Counted from the first letter of the stretch, positions 17,193 through 25,443 are shown. The stretch: DNA of 44,523 nt from Hyphomicrobiales bacterium (GCA_021775495.1 JAJFHT010000025.1:1-44523); one strand, 5' to 3'. Made by a program: numbers and translations. Notes: generated from the letters alone by a model not told the origin.

Positions 17193-17276
17193 AAGCACCT
17201 ATTCAGGTTGGTCACAAGCGAAAATGCAAGCCGGTCGTACTGCCACCGGAAATTTGATTTGCGGAGGAACTTGGGG

Positions 17277-18038
17277 ATGGATGACGGTGGACGAATTGCA
17301 ACGAATCTTCGAACCATGAGAATCCTCGAGGTTCTGGGCAACGCGGACAGGCCGATGACGCCGACTGAGATCAATGCCGAGATCGGACTGCCGAAACAAA
17401 CCGTACATCGCTTGTGCAAGACGCTGGTCGCAGAGGGGTATCTGGTCAAGAATACCCATGGAAAAGGCCTGAGACCTGGGCGGCGTCTTCGAATGATGGC
17501 ATCCGGAATTCTCTATGCGTCGCGGTTTCACATCGCCCGGCATCAGGTTTTGCTCGAACTTGCCCAACAGATCAGCGAGACCGTGAACTACGTCGTGCCC
17601 GAGGATAAAGGCATGTTTTATCTCGACAGGGTCGAGACCGATTGGCCGTTTCGCGTGCAGTTGCCGATCGGAACACACGTGCCGTTTCACTGCACCGCCA
17701 GCGGCAAGACCTTTCTGGCAAGCATGAAACCGGCGAATCGCCGGTCGGTGGTTGCTTCATTGAATTTGCGAAAGCTCACCGCCAACACACAAGACACTGC
17801 CGAGGGGTTGCTTGAGGAACTCGACCAGGTTGCCTCTCAGGGGTTTGCCATCGACAATGAGGAGTTCGTCGAAGGGATGGTTGCCATTGCGGCGCCGGTG
17901 CACGACAACGCCGGCAGGTATTATGCCTCGGTGGCAATTCACGGACCAACTCAGCGCGTTTCAGTTGAATCGGCGCTGCATCAAAAGGAAATCCTGTTCG
18001 AGGCCGTGCGAAAACTCCAGATGGCACTGTTTCCGTAA
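17277..18038 (+). CDS. IclR-family transcriptional regulator
   Basis: This 253-residue regulator has an N-terminal winged helix-turn-helix (MTPTEINAEIGLPKQTVHRL). The C-terminal IclR effector domain is marked by THVPFHCTASGKTFLA, the ligand-pocket loop, and by AAPVHDNAGRYYASVAIHGP near the end. The family senses small aromatic or aliphatic acids and controls adjacent catabolic genes. AGGA lies about 8 nt before the ATG at 17277. The gene diverges from the GMC-TerC-TRAP operon, which it probably regulates. Confidence 0.92.
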   Translation: MDDGGRIATNLRTMRILEVLGNADRPMTPTEINAEIGLPKQTVHRLCKTLVAEGYLVKNTHGKGLRPGRRLRMMASGILYASRFHIARHQVLLELAQQISETVNYVVPEDKGMFYLDRVETDWPFRVQLPIGTHVPFHCTASGKTFLASMKPANRRSVVASLNLRKLTANTQDTAEGLLEELDQVASQGFAIDNEEFVEGMVAIAAPVHDNAGRYYASVAIHGPTQRVSVESALHQKEILFEAVRKLQMALFP

Positions 18039-18082
18039 TCAAGGCTCCACCGGTCCAGCGGCGGCGGCACTTTCAGCCTGGC

Positions 18083-18110
18083 GCGAGTTTTCCCGCCTGA
18101 AAACTTTCGC
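18083..18110 (+). other. AT-rich hairpin downstream of IclR gene, upstream of mgtE
   Basis: AGTTTTC (18086-18092) pairs with GAAAACT (18099-18105) around a CCGCCT loop. A short GCG/CGC outer stem is offset by two bases. It may end the IclR transcript or belong to the mgtE leader. The 205-nt gap holds no other recognisable element; I do not see a known magnesium riboswitch. Confidence 0.35.
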
Positions 18111-18243
18111 ATGAGGGAATTGTCGTATCGGCTTTAACATGGCCGGGCAGGGCGCTTCATAATGTGGATGAGTTGCGCTACTTCCATTGCACCAGATTTG
18201 GACAAGCCGCGGCATGATCTGAGCGGGCTTGCGGGAGCACTTA

Positions 18244-19662
18244 ATGACGGAACCGAGCAGCGTTGGTCCAATCGCGATCGAAGAAGAACGCGCATTGACC
18301 GGAATATACGACGATGACGGTGTCATCCGTGCCGATTATATCGAGTCGGTTCTGAGTGCAGTCGGTATAGGTGACGTCGAATCGCTGAAAACACACGTCG
18401 CCGATTTGCATGAATCGGAGCTGGCCGACGTTCTTGAAGCGCTTGACCCGAATGAGCGGCTGGCACTTGTTACGCTATTGGGCGCAGAGTTCGATTTTGC
18501 CTCGTTGACGGACGTCGATGAGGCCATTCGGCTCGGCATTGTCGAAAACCTGCCAAATGAGCAGATTGCCCTGGCTGTCCAGGAAATCGATTCCGATGAT
18601 GCCGTCTACATTCTGGAAGATCTGGATGAACAGGATCAGGACGAGATTCTTGCCCGCCTCCCGTTTACCGAGCGTATACGGTTGCGTCGTTCGCTGGATT
18701 ATCCGGAAGAAACGGCCGGACGCCGCATGCAGACGGAATTCGTCGCGGTTCCGCCGTTCTGGACCGTCGGTCAGACGATTGACTACATGCGGGAGGAAAA
18801 GGATCTGCCTGAATCGTTCTCGCAGGTTTTTGTCGTCGATCCGACCTTCCGCCTGGTCGGGGCTGTCGATCTCGACCGGATTCTGCGTACTCAACGTGCG
18901 ATCAAGATCGAAGATGTGATGCATGAAACCCGGCATGCCGTTCCGGCTACGCTGGATCAGGAAGAGGCCGCCGGGATTATCCAGCAATATGACCTGCTGT
19001 CCGCTGCTGTCGTTGACGAGAATGAGAGACTGGTGGGCGTGTTGACGATCGATGATGTCGTCGATGTCATTCAGGAAGAGGCCGAAGAAGATATCAAGCG
19101 CTTGGGTGGTGTCGGTGATGAGGAGCTGTCCGACACCGTTGCCGAAACCACCAGATCGCGTTTTTTGTGGCTGCTGATCAATCTGGCGACTGCGTGCCTC
19201 GCCTCGGTTGTCATCGGGCTTTTCGATGCAACGATCGAACAGATGGTCGCGCTTGCCGTGCTGATGCCGATCGTCGCTTCGATGGGTGGCAATGCGGGGA
19301 CCCAGACCATGACCGTCGCGGTACGGGCGCTGGCAACACGAGATATCGATATTTACAATGCTGGACGCATCATCCGCCGGGAAACGATGGTCGGATTGCT
19401 GAACGGCTTGATGTTTGCCGCGATCATTGGTGTTGTCGCCGGGTTGTGGTTCCAGAATATCCAGCTTGGCGGGATCATTGCCGTTGCCATGGTCATCAAC
19501 ATGCTGGCAGCGGCGGTGGCCGGAATCCTGATTCCGCTGTTTCTCGACAAAGCCGGTATTGATCCGGCCATAGCCTCCACGGTTTTCGTAACGACAGTAA
19601 CGGACGTCATTGGTTTTTTCGCCTTTTTGGGCCTCGCAGGCTGGTGGCTTGGATTGATGTGA
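18244..19662 (+). CDS. mgtE: Magnesium transporter MgtE
   Basis: This is a magnesium channel/transporter of 472 residues with the full MgtE layout. The N-terminal helical superhelix domain (about 25-140) contains LHESELADVLEAL. A CBS pair follows (about 150-275, EDVMHETRHAVPATL and LVGVLTIDDVVDVI). An acidic linker (EEAEEDIKRLGG) leads to about five membrane helices with VLMPIVASMGGNAGTQT, the pore-lining conserved segment. The cytoplasmic acidic domains gate the pore in response to intracellular magnesium. GGGAG precedes the ATG at 18244. It appears to be a single-gene unit. Confidence 0.95.
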   Translation: MTEPSSVGPIAIEEERALTGIYDDDGVIRADYIESVLSAVGIGDVESLKTHVADLHESELADVLEALDPNERLALVTLLGAEFDFASLTDVDEAIRLGIVENLPNEQIALAVQEIDSDDAVYILEDLDEQDQDEILARLPFTERIRLRRSLDYPEETAGRRMQTEFVAVPPFWTVGQTIDYMREEKDLPESFSQVFVVDPTFRLVGAVDLDRILRTQRAIKIEDVMHETRHAVPATLDQEEAAGIIQQYDLLSAAVVDENERLVGVLTIDDVVDVIQEEAEEDIKRLGGVGDEELSDTVAETTRSRFLWLLINLATACLASVVIGLFDATIEQMVALAVLMPIVASMGGNAGTQTMTVAVRALATRDIDIYNAGRIIRRETMVGLLNGLMFAAIIGVVAGLWFQNIQLGGIIAVAMVINMLAAAVAGILIPLFLDKAGIDPAIASTVFVTTVTDVIGFFAFLGLAGWWLGLM

Positions 19663-19725
19663 TCGTGTTGGTTCACGTCAGCCATCGTCATAAGCTGCTG
19701 AAATCAGATAATGACTCGGGAAAAA

Positions 19726-19756
19726 TTGACTTTTACGTAAATGCCATGCGAACATT
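19726..19756 (+). promoter_or_regulatory. MerR-type operator/promoter for the adjacent regulator
   Basis: TTGACT (19726-19731) is followed after 19 nt by a poor -10 (AACATT, 19751-19756). The perfect palindrome TTTACGTAAA (19732-19741) lies between them. A stretched 19-nt spacer holding the operator is the classic MerR-family arrangement. The TTTACGTAAA core is like sites I recall for LiuR-type regulators. Autoregulation of the gene at 19795 is the natural reading. Confidence 0.55.
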
Positions 19757-19794
19757 GCGGTCCTGGGGACTCAAGAACGCAGGCGGGACATACA

Positions 19795-20181
19795 ATGCGC
19801 GAGTACTACACGATTACGGAGCTCACTCGTGAATTCGAGGTTTCGACGCGCACGCTGAGATTCTATGAGGACGAGGGCCTGATCCAGCCGCTGCGCCGCG
19901 GCAGGACACGCTTGTTTCGTCCCGCCGACCGGCATTTGTTGAAGCAGATACTGCGTGGCAAACGGCTCGGCTTCTCGATTGCTGAAATCCGCGAAATCAT
20001 TCAGATGTACAAGGAACCGCCGGGTGAGGCGGGGCAATTGCGGCTGCTGATCAAACGCGTTGAGGAAAAACGCGAGGATTTGCGCCAGAAGCGGCGCGAT
20101 ATCGAAGAGACCCTTGGCGAGCTCAACCATGTTGAGGAAACATGCGTTGGCCGGATGGCTGAGCTGAGGGTCAACACGTAG
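19795..20181 (+). CDS. MerR-family transcriptional regulator (LiuR-like)
   Basis: This 128-residue regulator has an N-terminal MerR winged helix: YTITELTREFEVSTRTLRFY, then EDEGLIQPLRRGRTRLF. The sequence ILRGKRLGFSIAEIREII follows, and a C-terminal dimerisation coiled coil spans about residues 78-115. It lacks the paired cysteines of metal or redox MerR sensors. Wording is closest to LiuR-type regulators, which control branched-chain amino acid and acyl-CoA degradation. No such catabolic genes are adjacent, so its targets lie elsewhere. A GGCGGGA precedes the ATG. The upstream palindrome suggests autoregulation. Confidence 0.85.
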   Translation: MREYYTITELTREFEVSTRTLRFYEDEGLIQPLRRGRTRLFRPADRHLLKQILRGKRLGFSIAEIREIIQMYKEPPGEAGQLRLLIKRVEEKREDLRQKRRDIEETLGELNHVEETCVGRMAELRVNT

Positions 20182-20233
20182 GCTCTAGGACAACTCGAAT
20201 CGAATCCTAAACTGTAGCTACAACGCAGGCCGG

Positions 20234-20593
20234 TCAGTCCAACGCAGCACATTGCTTCACAAGTGCCTTCAAAACAGCCTCGGGAACCTCTTTGTCCGGG
20301 TAAATCTTGACGTGCCGACCGGATTCTCCCCGCCCTTGAAGGACATTTTCGGGGTCTTGCAATTCAACCCCATGGATAAAACCCAGATTGGCGTGATCCT
20401 TGCCGCCGTAAAGATAGACTACGACCCGCCCGTTCGCATTTGAAAAAACCGGCGCGCCCCATTTCATGCCTTCGACAGCTCCGGGCAACGCGGCATTTAC
20501 GAGTGAGCGTAATGCTTCAAGCGTCACGCGCACCGGTGCGCATCTGGCGGAGATGTAGCTATCAACTGTTTCGGGCGGTTTTGCCATGTGCAT
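20234..20593 (-). CDS. DUF1801-domain protein
   Basis: This small soluble protein (119 residues) has the DUF1801 (YdhG-like) fold, recognised from EGMKWGAPVFS and VVVYLYGGKDHANLGFIHG. The function of this family is not established. I start at ATG 20591-20593, preceded by CGGGA; a second ATG lies two codons later and a TTG upstream is unlikely. It is on the minus strand, 141 nt downstream of the methyltransferase-like gene. Confidence 0.82.
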   Translation of the reverse strand: MHMAKPPETVDSYISARCAPVRVTLEALRSLVNAALPGAVEGMKWGAPVFSNANGRVVVYLYGGKDHANLGFIHGVELQDPENVLQGRGESGRHVKIYPDKEVPEAVLKALVKQCAALD

Positions 20594-20734
20594 ATCGCAT
20601 CCCGGAGACAAGGCTCAAAATGCCAAAAACTCGCCACAGCCACATTGATCTCCGTCAACCCGACCCGTTCGACTGTGGCTTTCCATATTTAGATGACAAA
20701 ATGGCGGGGCAAACGTGGACAACAGTCGATAAAT

Positions 20735-21214
20735 CTAGATCCAGCGTTTGACCCTTTTGCAATAGTCGCGATACGGCTTGCCGAATTTCACAGCCAGGTG
20801 CTGTTCCTCGCGCTCTATGGCAAGTTTTTGAGCTGCGAACGCGGCGGCGATACCGGCCGGAAGAAACCAGAGCGCCCCGAAAACCAATCCGATCGCGATG
20901 GTGAAAACCGTGTTGCCGAGATAGATCGGGTTGCGTGTAAACGAAAACGGGCCCTTGGTGACAAGGTGCTGGCTGGCACGATGCGGCATGACAGTCGTAT
21001 CGGCTGATTTCATCGTGCGCATCGCCATTACGTCGACCGCAATTGCTGCGATTGCCATCAGGACACCCGCAGCGAGCGCGATGTCTGAAAACGGTGACGG
21101 CAGCCAGGGAAGTGGGATGGTGTAACTCAAAGCTGCCGCGACAATGATGGCGATCAGATAAATGATCGGTGGCCACGGTAGGCGGTTGGGTCTGTCGTTG
21201 AAGGAAACGTCCAT
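20735..21214 (-). CDS. Isoprenylcysteine carboxyl methyltransferase (ICMT)-like membrane protein
   Basis: This integral membrane protein (about 159 residues) has the ICMT/PEMT fold. Three or four hydrophobic segments are visible. The conserved C-terminal SAM-binding part includes LVTKGPFSFTRNPIYLG, then EREEQHLAVKFGKPYRDYCKRVKRW. Bacterial members methylate small molecules or lipids, and the substrate is usually unknown. The start is ambiguous. The ATG at 21214 avoids overlap; an ATG at 21241 would add nine residues and overlap the DUF1624 gene by 14 nt. Neither has a strong ribosome-binding site, which suggests coupling to the upstream gene. Confidence 0.85.
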   Translation of the reverse strand: MDVSFNDRPNRLPWPPIIYLIAIIVAAALSYTIPLPWLPSPFSDIALAAGVLMAIAAIAVDVMAMRTMKSADTTVMPHRASQHLVTKGPFSFTRNPIYLGNTVFTIAIGLVFGALWFLPAGIAAAFAAQKLAIEREEQHLAVKFGKPYRDYCKRVKRWI

Positions 21215-21227
21215 ATCTGATTGTCCG

Positions 21228-22190
21228 TTACTGCGTGTCATTGGCTGATGTTGTGCACGACTTGGCCGTGCTTGCCAGTCTTTCCTGCCGCGCAGTGTCC
21301 TCGCTGTTTGAAAACAGATCATCAAGCCGGTTTTCCGATTCAAGCGTGTTGAGAACACAGACGCAATAGCGGGCACAGAATTCCTCGTCCGCCGTTCCGG
21401 TGCAGGTTCTATTGCAACTGTTCAAAAACTGGACTTGTGGTGTTTCCATATCGGGTGGTGCGACCTGTGAAAAAATCCAGACCAGTCCGATCAGGACCGG
21501 TTGGTGCGCCAGATAGAAGAGCAGGCTATGACGGCCGGCTGTTTCCAGCGGTGAGGACCAGGCACCCGATCGAATTTTTGCCAACCGATCGAAGAGCCCG
21601 GTGCTTTCGGCGAGCCTTGCCGTTGCCAATCCGAACAGGAAAGGGCCAAACCAGGGGAATATCGGCACATAGTCGTTTGAGATCGGATTTGAGGAAGAAA
21701 GGCCGACCCACCACAGCGCCGGGTGATCGAAGAACTCCGACCGCGCAAACAGCGGCGCCGCGACGACAATACAGCCAATGATCAGCGTGACAGGCCAGGG
21801 CAACCGATAAAAGGCAAGGCCAAACAGGCTGGACAGCGCAATGGCATGCAGGATTCCAAAAAAGATGAAACTGCCGGGTGTTGCGAACCATGTGGCAATG
21901 GAAATGAGCGCCGCGGCCGCTACGATCTTTGCCAACCGTTTGGCGAAGGAACTGGGACGAAAGCTCCTGCGGTGGGCGAGGAACAGGCTCACACCGGCAA
22001 GGAAAATAAAGGAGGAGGCGATTGCCCTGGCGAAGAGTTTCCAGCCGCCAACCGAGGTGAGGCCCGGTTCCGCATAACCAAAAAACTCAAGGTCCCATTG
22101 AAAATGGTAGATGGCCATCGCCACAAGTGCCACACCGCGGGCCAGATCAATTACCGTAATGCGGGCCTTGTCGGGCCTGGCAGATTCCAT
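21228..22190 (-). CDS. DUF1624 acyltransferase-like membrane protein with Cys-rich tail
   Basis: This 320-residue polytopic membrane protein has the DUF1624 (heparan-alpha-glucosaminide N-acetyltransferase catalytic-like) domain. The first segment, VIDLARGVALVAMAIYHFQWD, contains the His expected for acyl transfer. PIFPWFGPFLFGLA and SLLFYLAHQPVLIGLVW follow. About eight membrane helices are predicted by eye. The last about 65 residues form a polar tail with five cysteines (about 259, 263, 272, 276, 278) arranged as two CX3C pairs plus one. AGGAAC precedes the ATG at 22190. The physiological acceptor is unknown. Confidence 0.85.
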   Translation of the reverse strand: MESARPDKARITVIDLARGVALVAMAIYHFQWDLEFFGYAEPGLTSVGGWKLFARAIASSFIFLAGVSLFLAHRRSFRPSSFAKRLAKIVAAAALISIATWFATPGSFIFFGILHAIALSSLFGLAFYRLPWPVTLIIGCIVVAAPLFARSEFFDHPALWWVGLSSSNPISNDYVPIFPWFGPFLFGLATARLAESTGLFDRLAKIRSGAWSSPLETAGRHSLLFYLAHQPVLIGLVWIFSQVAPPDMETPQVQFLNSCNRTCTGTADEEFCARYCVCVLNTLESENRLDDLFSNSEDTARQERLASTAKSCTTSANDTQ

Positions 22191-22226
22191 ATGGTGCTGT
22201 TCCTGATTGTCGGTGCTGGAATTGCG

Positions 22227-22246
22227 GGCGGACAGAATTATCCGCC
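22227..22246. repeat. Inverted repeat in the DUF1624/AKR divergent promoter region
   Basis: GGCGGA (22227-22232) and TCCGCC (22241-22246) flank an 8-nt AT-rich centre. The dyad is 37 nt upstream of the DUF1624 start and 75 nt upstream of the aldo/keto reductase start, so it is a candidate operator for either. A second, shorter dyad TGTCG/CGACA lies at 22283-22298. Confidence 0.3.
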
Positions 22247-22320
22247 ATACCATTTTTTGCGGTTTTGCATCGATAACATGTTTGTCGATATGCCGACACA
22301 ACACGCCGTAAGGAGAGCAA

Positions 22321-23151
22321 ATGCACACAGTCTCAGCAAATGGAGCGGAAATACCGGCAATCGGTCTCGGCACCTGGACCCTGTCAGGGGATTCCTGCCT
22401 GGAACTGGTATCGCACGCCATATCAGTCGGCTATCGGCATATCGATACGGCGGCAATGTATGAAAATGAACAGGAAGTAGGAGAGGGGATTCGGCAATCC
22501 GGCATTGCTCGTGAAGACCTGTTTGTCACCACGAAAGTCTGGTGGACGGACATTGCCACGGGCGATCTTGAGCGATCTACTGAGGCGAGCCTGGAACGCC
22601 TCGGTCTCGATCAGGTCGATCTGCTGTTGATCCATTGGCCAAATCCGCAGATTCCTTTGCCGGATTCCATTCGGGCGCTCAATGCCGCCCGCGACCGCGG
22701 GTTGACGCGCCACATTGGGGTTTCGAACTTTCCAGCGGGATTGCTGGACGAGGCCGCGCATCTCTCGGAGGCACCGCTGGTGGCAAATCAGGTGGAATAC
22801 CATCCGTATTTGGCGCAGGACACTGTCTATCGGGCCTGTCGTTCAACCGGAATGTCGATGGTGTCCTATTGCCCGCTCTGCCGCGGCGGGGCCTTGTTTG
22901 AAGAAACGGCGATCCGCGATGCTGCGGAAAGATACGGTAAATCCGCGGCGCAAATCGCGCTGCGATGGCATGTGCAGCAGGATGGCGTGGTCGCAATCCC
23001 GCGAACCAGCCGCAAGGATCGGCTTGGGGAAAATCTTGATGTTTTCGATTTTGCCCTGTCAGACACCGAAATGAAACAGATTTCCAACTTGTCCGGCCGT
23101 CATCTGCGGGTATGCGACTACAATTTTTCACCGGTCTGGGACAAAGCATAG
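22321..23151 (+). CDS. Aldo/keto reductase (2,5-diketo-gluconate reductase-like)
   Basis: This NADPH-dependent aldo/keto reductase (276 residues) reduces aldehydes or ketones. The catalytic tetrad is complete: Asp42 and Tyr47 (HIDTAAMYENE), Lys72 (TTKVWW) and His105 (LLIHWP). The C-terminal NADPH-binding part reads VVAIPRTSRKDRLGENL. Sequence and length match DkgA/DkgB-like AKR5 enzymes, many of which detoxify methylglyoxal. AAGGAGAG precedes the ATG. The next gene starts within a few bases, so the two are likely cotranscribed. Confidence 0.93.
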   Translation: MHTVSANGAEIPAIGLGTWTLSGDSCLELVSHAISVGYRHIDTAAMYENEQEVGEGIRQSGIAREDLFVTTKVWWTDIATGDLERSTEASLERLGLDQVDLLLIHWPNPQIPLPDSIRALNAARDRGLTRHIGVSNFPAGLLDEAAHLSEAPLVANQVEYHPYLAQDTVYRACRSTGMSMVSYCPLCRGGALFEETAIRDAAERYGKSAAQIALRWHVQQDGVVAIPRTSRKDRLGENLDVFDFALSDTEMKQISNLSGRHLRVCDYNFSPVWDKA

Positions 23152-23172
23152 ATGCGGGAAGGAAATGCAGCC

Positions 23173-23583
23173 ATGGAGATTGCGAAATCTATCGAAATGC
23201 CATTTGCCGCTGAGGTTGTTTATCAGACTTGGGTATCCTCCGACACGGTCATTCCACCGGCCACCAGCATGGACATAAATCCGGTGCGCGGCGGGCATTA
23301 TCGCCTGTTGATGGAGACCGCAGAGCTTTCCATGCGCAATGAAGGCAGGTTTCTTGAAGTGAACCCCGGAAAACATGTCAGATATACTTGGGAATGGAAC
23401 GGCGATGGCGAAGTGACGGAGATCGATGTGACGTTCGTCTCGATCTCCGGCGGTACCGAAGTCCGCTTGCGCCATTCGGGTTTTCGCAGTGATGAGAGCC
23501 GGTCGATGCACGATGCCGGGTGGGACGGCTACTTTGCCGGGTTGATCGCACATATGAGCGAAAAGGACGGCGGCGGGGCCTGA
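23173..23583 (+). CDS. SRPBCC-family (AHSA1-like) protein
   Basis: This 136-residue START/Bet v1-like protein has the AHSA1 pattern: AAEVVYQTWVSSDTVIPP, then GRFLEVNPGKHVRYTWEW, and TEVRLRHSGF before a final helix, WDGYFAGLIAHM. Members bind hydrophobic ligands in a deep cavity, and their function is mostly unknown. I prefer the ATG at 23173, preceded by GGAAGGAAA. An ATG directly abutting the reductase stop (23152) would add seven residues. It is probably cotranscribed with the aldo/keto reductase. Confidence 0.85.
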   Translation: MEIAKSIEMPFAAEVVYQTWVSSDTVIPPATSMDINPVRGGHYRLLMETAELSMRNEGRFLEVNPGKHVRYTWEWNGDGEVTEIDVTFVSISGGTEVRLRHSGFRSDESRSMHDAGWDGYFAGLIAHMSEKDGGGA

Positions 23584-23686
23584 ACACGGCCACTGTCGGC
23601 ATTGCTTTTCACCGGGGCAAAAATGCGGTCGTCCGGGCACTGATCCAGGCCGTGACAGGGTGACGGGTGGCAGGTAGGCTGCGGCG

Positions 23687-25018
23687 ATGGATTTCGATTT
23701 GTCCACAATTGCCGCCAGGGTCGAGGCATTTGTCGCGGAGATACCTGCATATGCAAGCCAGCAATGGTTTCTATATCAGATCGGCATTATTCTCGTGCTG
23801 TTCGGTGTGTCTTACATGCTGTCGCTACGCATCGAGCCGGCTCTGGAAGAGCAGGCGCGCCGAATAAAGGGAAACCCGGGCCTGCTGCGGATTTGCGTTG
23901 CTTTGTTGCGGCGGACCGAGTGGATACTTTTTGTTGCGCTCGTGGCGGCAACGGTCGCAATCATGCGAAACGTAACCTGGCCGAGTCGCAGCTATGTCCT
24001 GTCGCTGGCATTGTGGCTGTCCGTTGCATGGCTGATGATTGCGGTCTCGTCTCGAATAATCCGCAATCGCGCCGTTGCCCGTTCCGTTGCCTGGCTCGGC
24101 TGGATCTATGTTGCAGCCATCATATTGGGACTGACATCGGATGTTGCGGGTATTCTTGACGAACTGGCTGTATCGATCGGGTCCTACCGATTGTCCGCGC
24201 TGCTAATAGTTAAAACCGTCGTTCTTCTCACCTTCACTATCTGGCTGGCGGTGACGATCGGCAATTTCGTTGATATCCGCATTCAACAGTCAGAAGAACT
24301 GTCCCCCTCGGTTCGGGTTCTTTTGGGCAAGGTTCTCAAGTTCGGCCTGGTTATTGCCTCGGCCACCATTGCGCTGTCTGCGATTGGCGTGGATCTCACC
24401 GCGTTCACGGTGTTTTCCGGCGCCGTTGGTGTCGGGATCGGGTTTGGACTGCAAAAGGTGGTGTCAAACTTCATCTCCGGCATCATCATTTTACTCGACA
24501 AATCGATAAAGCCCGGTGACACCATCGCGCTTGGTGAAACATTCGGCTGGATCCGGGAATTGCGGGCCCGCTTTGTATCGGTGGTGACACGTGACGGGCG
24601 TGAATATCTGATCCCGAACGAAGATTTCATCACCCGCGAAGTAATCAACTGGTCATTCAGCGACAAGCTTGTCCGGTTGGATGTGCATTTTGGCGTGTCC
24701 TATGATTCCGATCCGCATCAGGTCATCGATCTTGCTGTTCGGGCAACAGAGAAAACGACAAGGGTTGAAACGTCGCGCAAGCCGGTGTGCTGGCTCACGG
24801 CATTTGGCGACTCATCGCTCGATTTCGTTGTCCGATTCTGGATACTCGATCCACAGCAAGGGCTGACCAATATTCGCGGCAGTGTTCTGCTGGCCCTCTG
24901 GGATACATTCAAGGAAAACGGCATAGGCATTCCATTCCCGCATCGGGAGATCATCATGAGAACACCAGTGGAGGTGGCTTCCACCGGAGCGGTGACGTCG
25001 CCGTTGAAAGACATTTGA
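23687..25018 (+). CDS. MscS-family mechanosensitive ion channel
   Basis: This 443-residue membrane channel opens under membrane tension and protects against hypo-osmotic shock. Several N-terminal hydrophobic helices (about residues 25-200) precede the MscS core. The pore helix with its small-residue pattern is GAVGVGIGFGLQKVVSNFISG. The beta domain follows with ILLDKSIKPGDTI and REYLIPNEDFITREVINWS. The C-terminal alpha/beta vestibule comes last. It is longer than E. coli MscS (286 residues) because of extra N-terminal helices. The ribosome-binding site is weak. Confidence 0.93.
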   Translation: MDFDLSTIAARVEAFVAEIPAYASQQWFLYQIGIILVLFGVSYMLSLRIEPALEEQARRIKGNPGLLRICVALLRRTEWILFVALVAATVAIMRNVTWPSRSYVLSLALWLSVAWLMIAVSSRIIRNRAVARSVAWLGWIYVAAIILGLTSDVAGILDELAVSIGSYRLSALLIVKTVVLLTFTIWLAVTIGNFVDIRIQQSEELSPSVRVLLGKVLKFGLVIASATIALSAIGVDLTAFTVFSGAVGVGIGFGLQKVVSNFISGIIILLDKSIKPGDTIALGETFGWIRELRARFVSVVTRDGREYLIPNEDFITREVINWSFSDKLVRLDVHFGVSYDSDPHQVIDLAVRATEKTTRVETSRKPVCWLTAFGDSSLDFVVRFWILDPQQGLTNIRGSVLLALWDTFKENGIGIPFPHREIIMRTPVEVASTGAVTSPLKDI

Positions 25019-25314
25019 TGATGCTCTTATGGTGATGATGTTCCTTTGGGTGGAATCACTGGTTTATTGATCCGCCATGTGTTCAGGATTATCCCCAACG
25101 CCGCCGCAATCGTTGAAATTGTGTTAACGCTGCGGTAGGCGTAACTTATTGAAATTGTTAAGCTCCATTCCCGCTCACTTGCGTTTTCATATATTGTGAA
25201 CACGATTCAGTCACTTTTCCTGTTGCGGCACAGGCCGTGCGGGCGTAACAACGTTTTCGAATTTGCTGACAGGCCAAAAGCTGCCTGTCACGGGGACAAA
25301 AACGGACCTTATTT
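25019..25314 (+). promoter_or_regulatory. Intergenic region with direct and inverted repeats
   Basis: No gene is seen in this 296-nt stretch. It has two near-identical elements, TTGAAATTGTGTTAA (25123-25137) and TTGAAATTGTTAA (25149-25161), 26 nt apart. Closer to the following small gene is a perfect 8-bp inverted repeat, TGACAGGC (25267-25274) and GCCTGTCA (25283-25290), with an 8-nt loop. The first pair could be binding sites for a regulator. The second could be an RNA hairpin in the leader of the small gene. Confidence 0.4.
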
Positions 25315-25443
25315 ATGGATGATGTTGATCAGAAATCCTGCTGGGGTGTAACAGCCTGGGCAGTGGCGGGGTTTGCCGGTGTTATGGCTTTGGCCTGGTT
25401 GTTTGGTGGTCATGAGGTTGTTGCGGTTGTGGCCGCGCACTGA
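25315..25443 (+). CDS. Putative 42-residue membrane peptide
   Basis: This short open frame (ATG to TGA, 42 codons) encodes a polar start (MDDVDQKSCW) and then one long hydrophobic helix containing WAVAGFAGVMALAWLF, ending in VVAVVAAH. It is followed after 57 nt by a strong rho-independent terminator and preceded by a hairpin, so it looks like a discrete transcription unit. Only a weak CGGA lies upstream. Small single-span proteins of this kind are common in alphaproteobacteria, but I do not recognise this one. It could alternatively be the body of a small RNA. Confidence 0.5.
   Translation: MDDVDQKSCWGVTAWAVAGFAGVMALAWLFGGHEVVAVVAAH

Noticed and set aside
18120..18243. Possible tRNA-like or riboswitch sequence upstream of mgtE
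   Set aside because: No acceptor stem, T-arm or known magnesium-sensor helices could be drawn on either strand.
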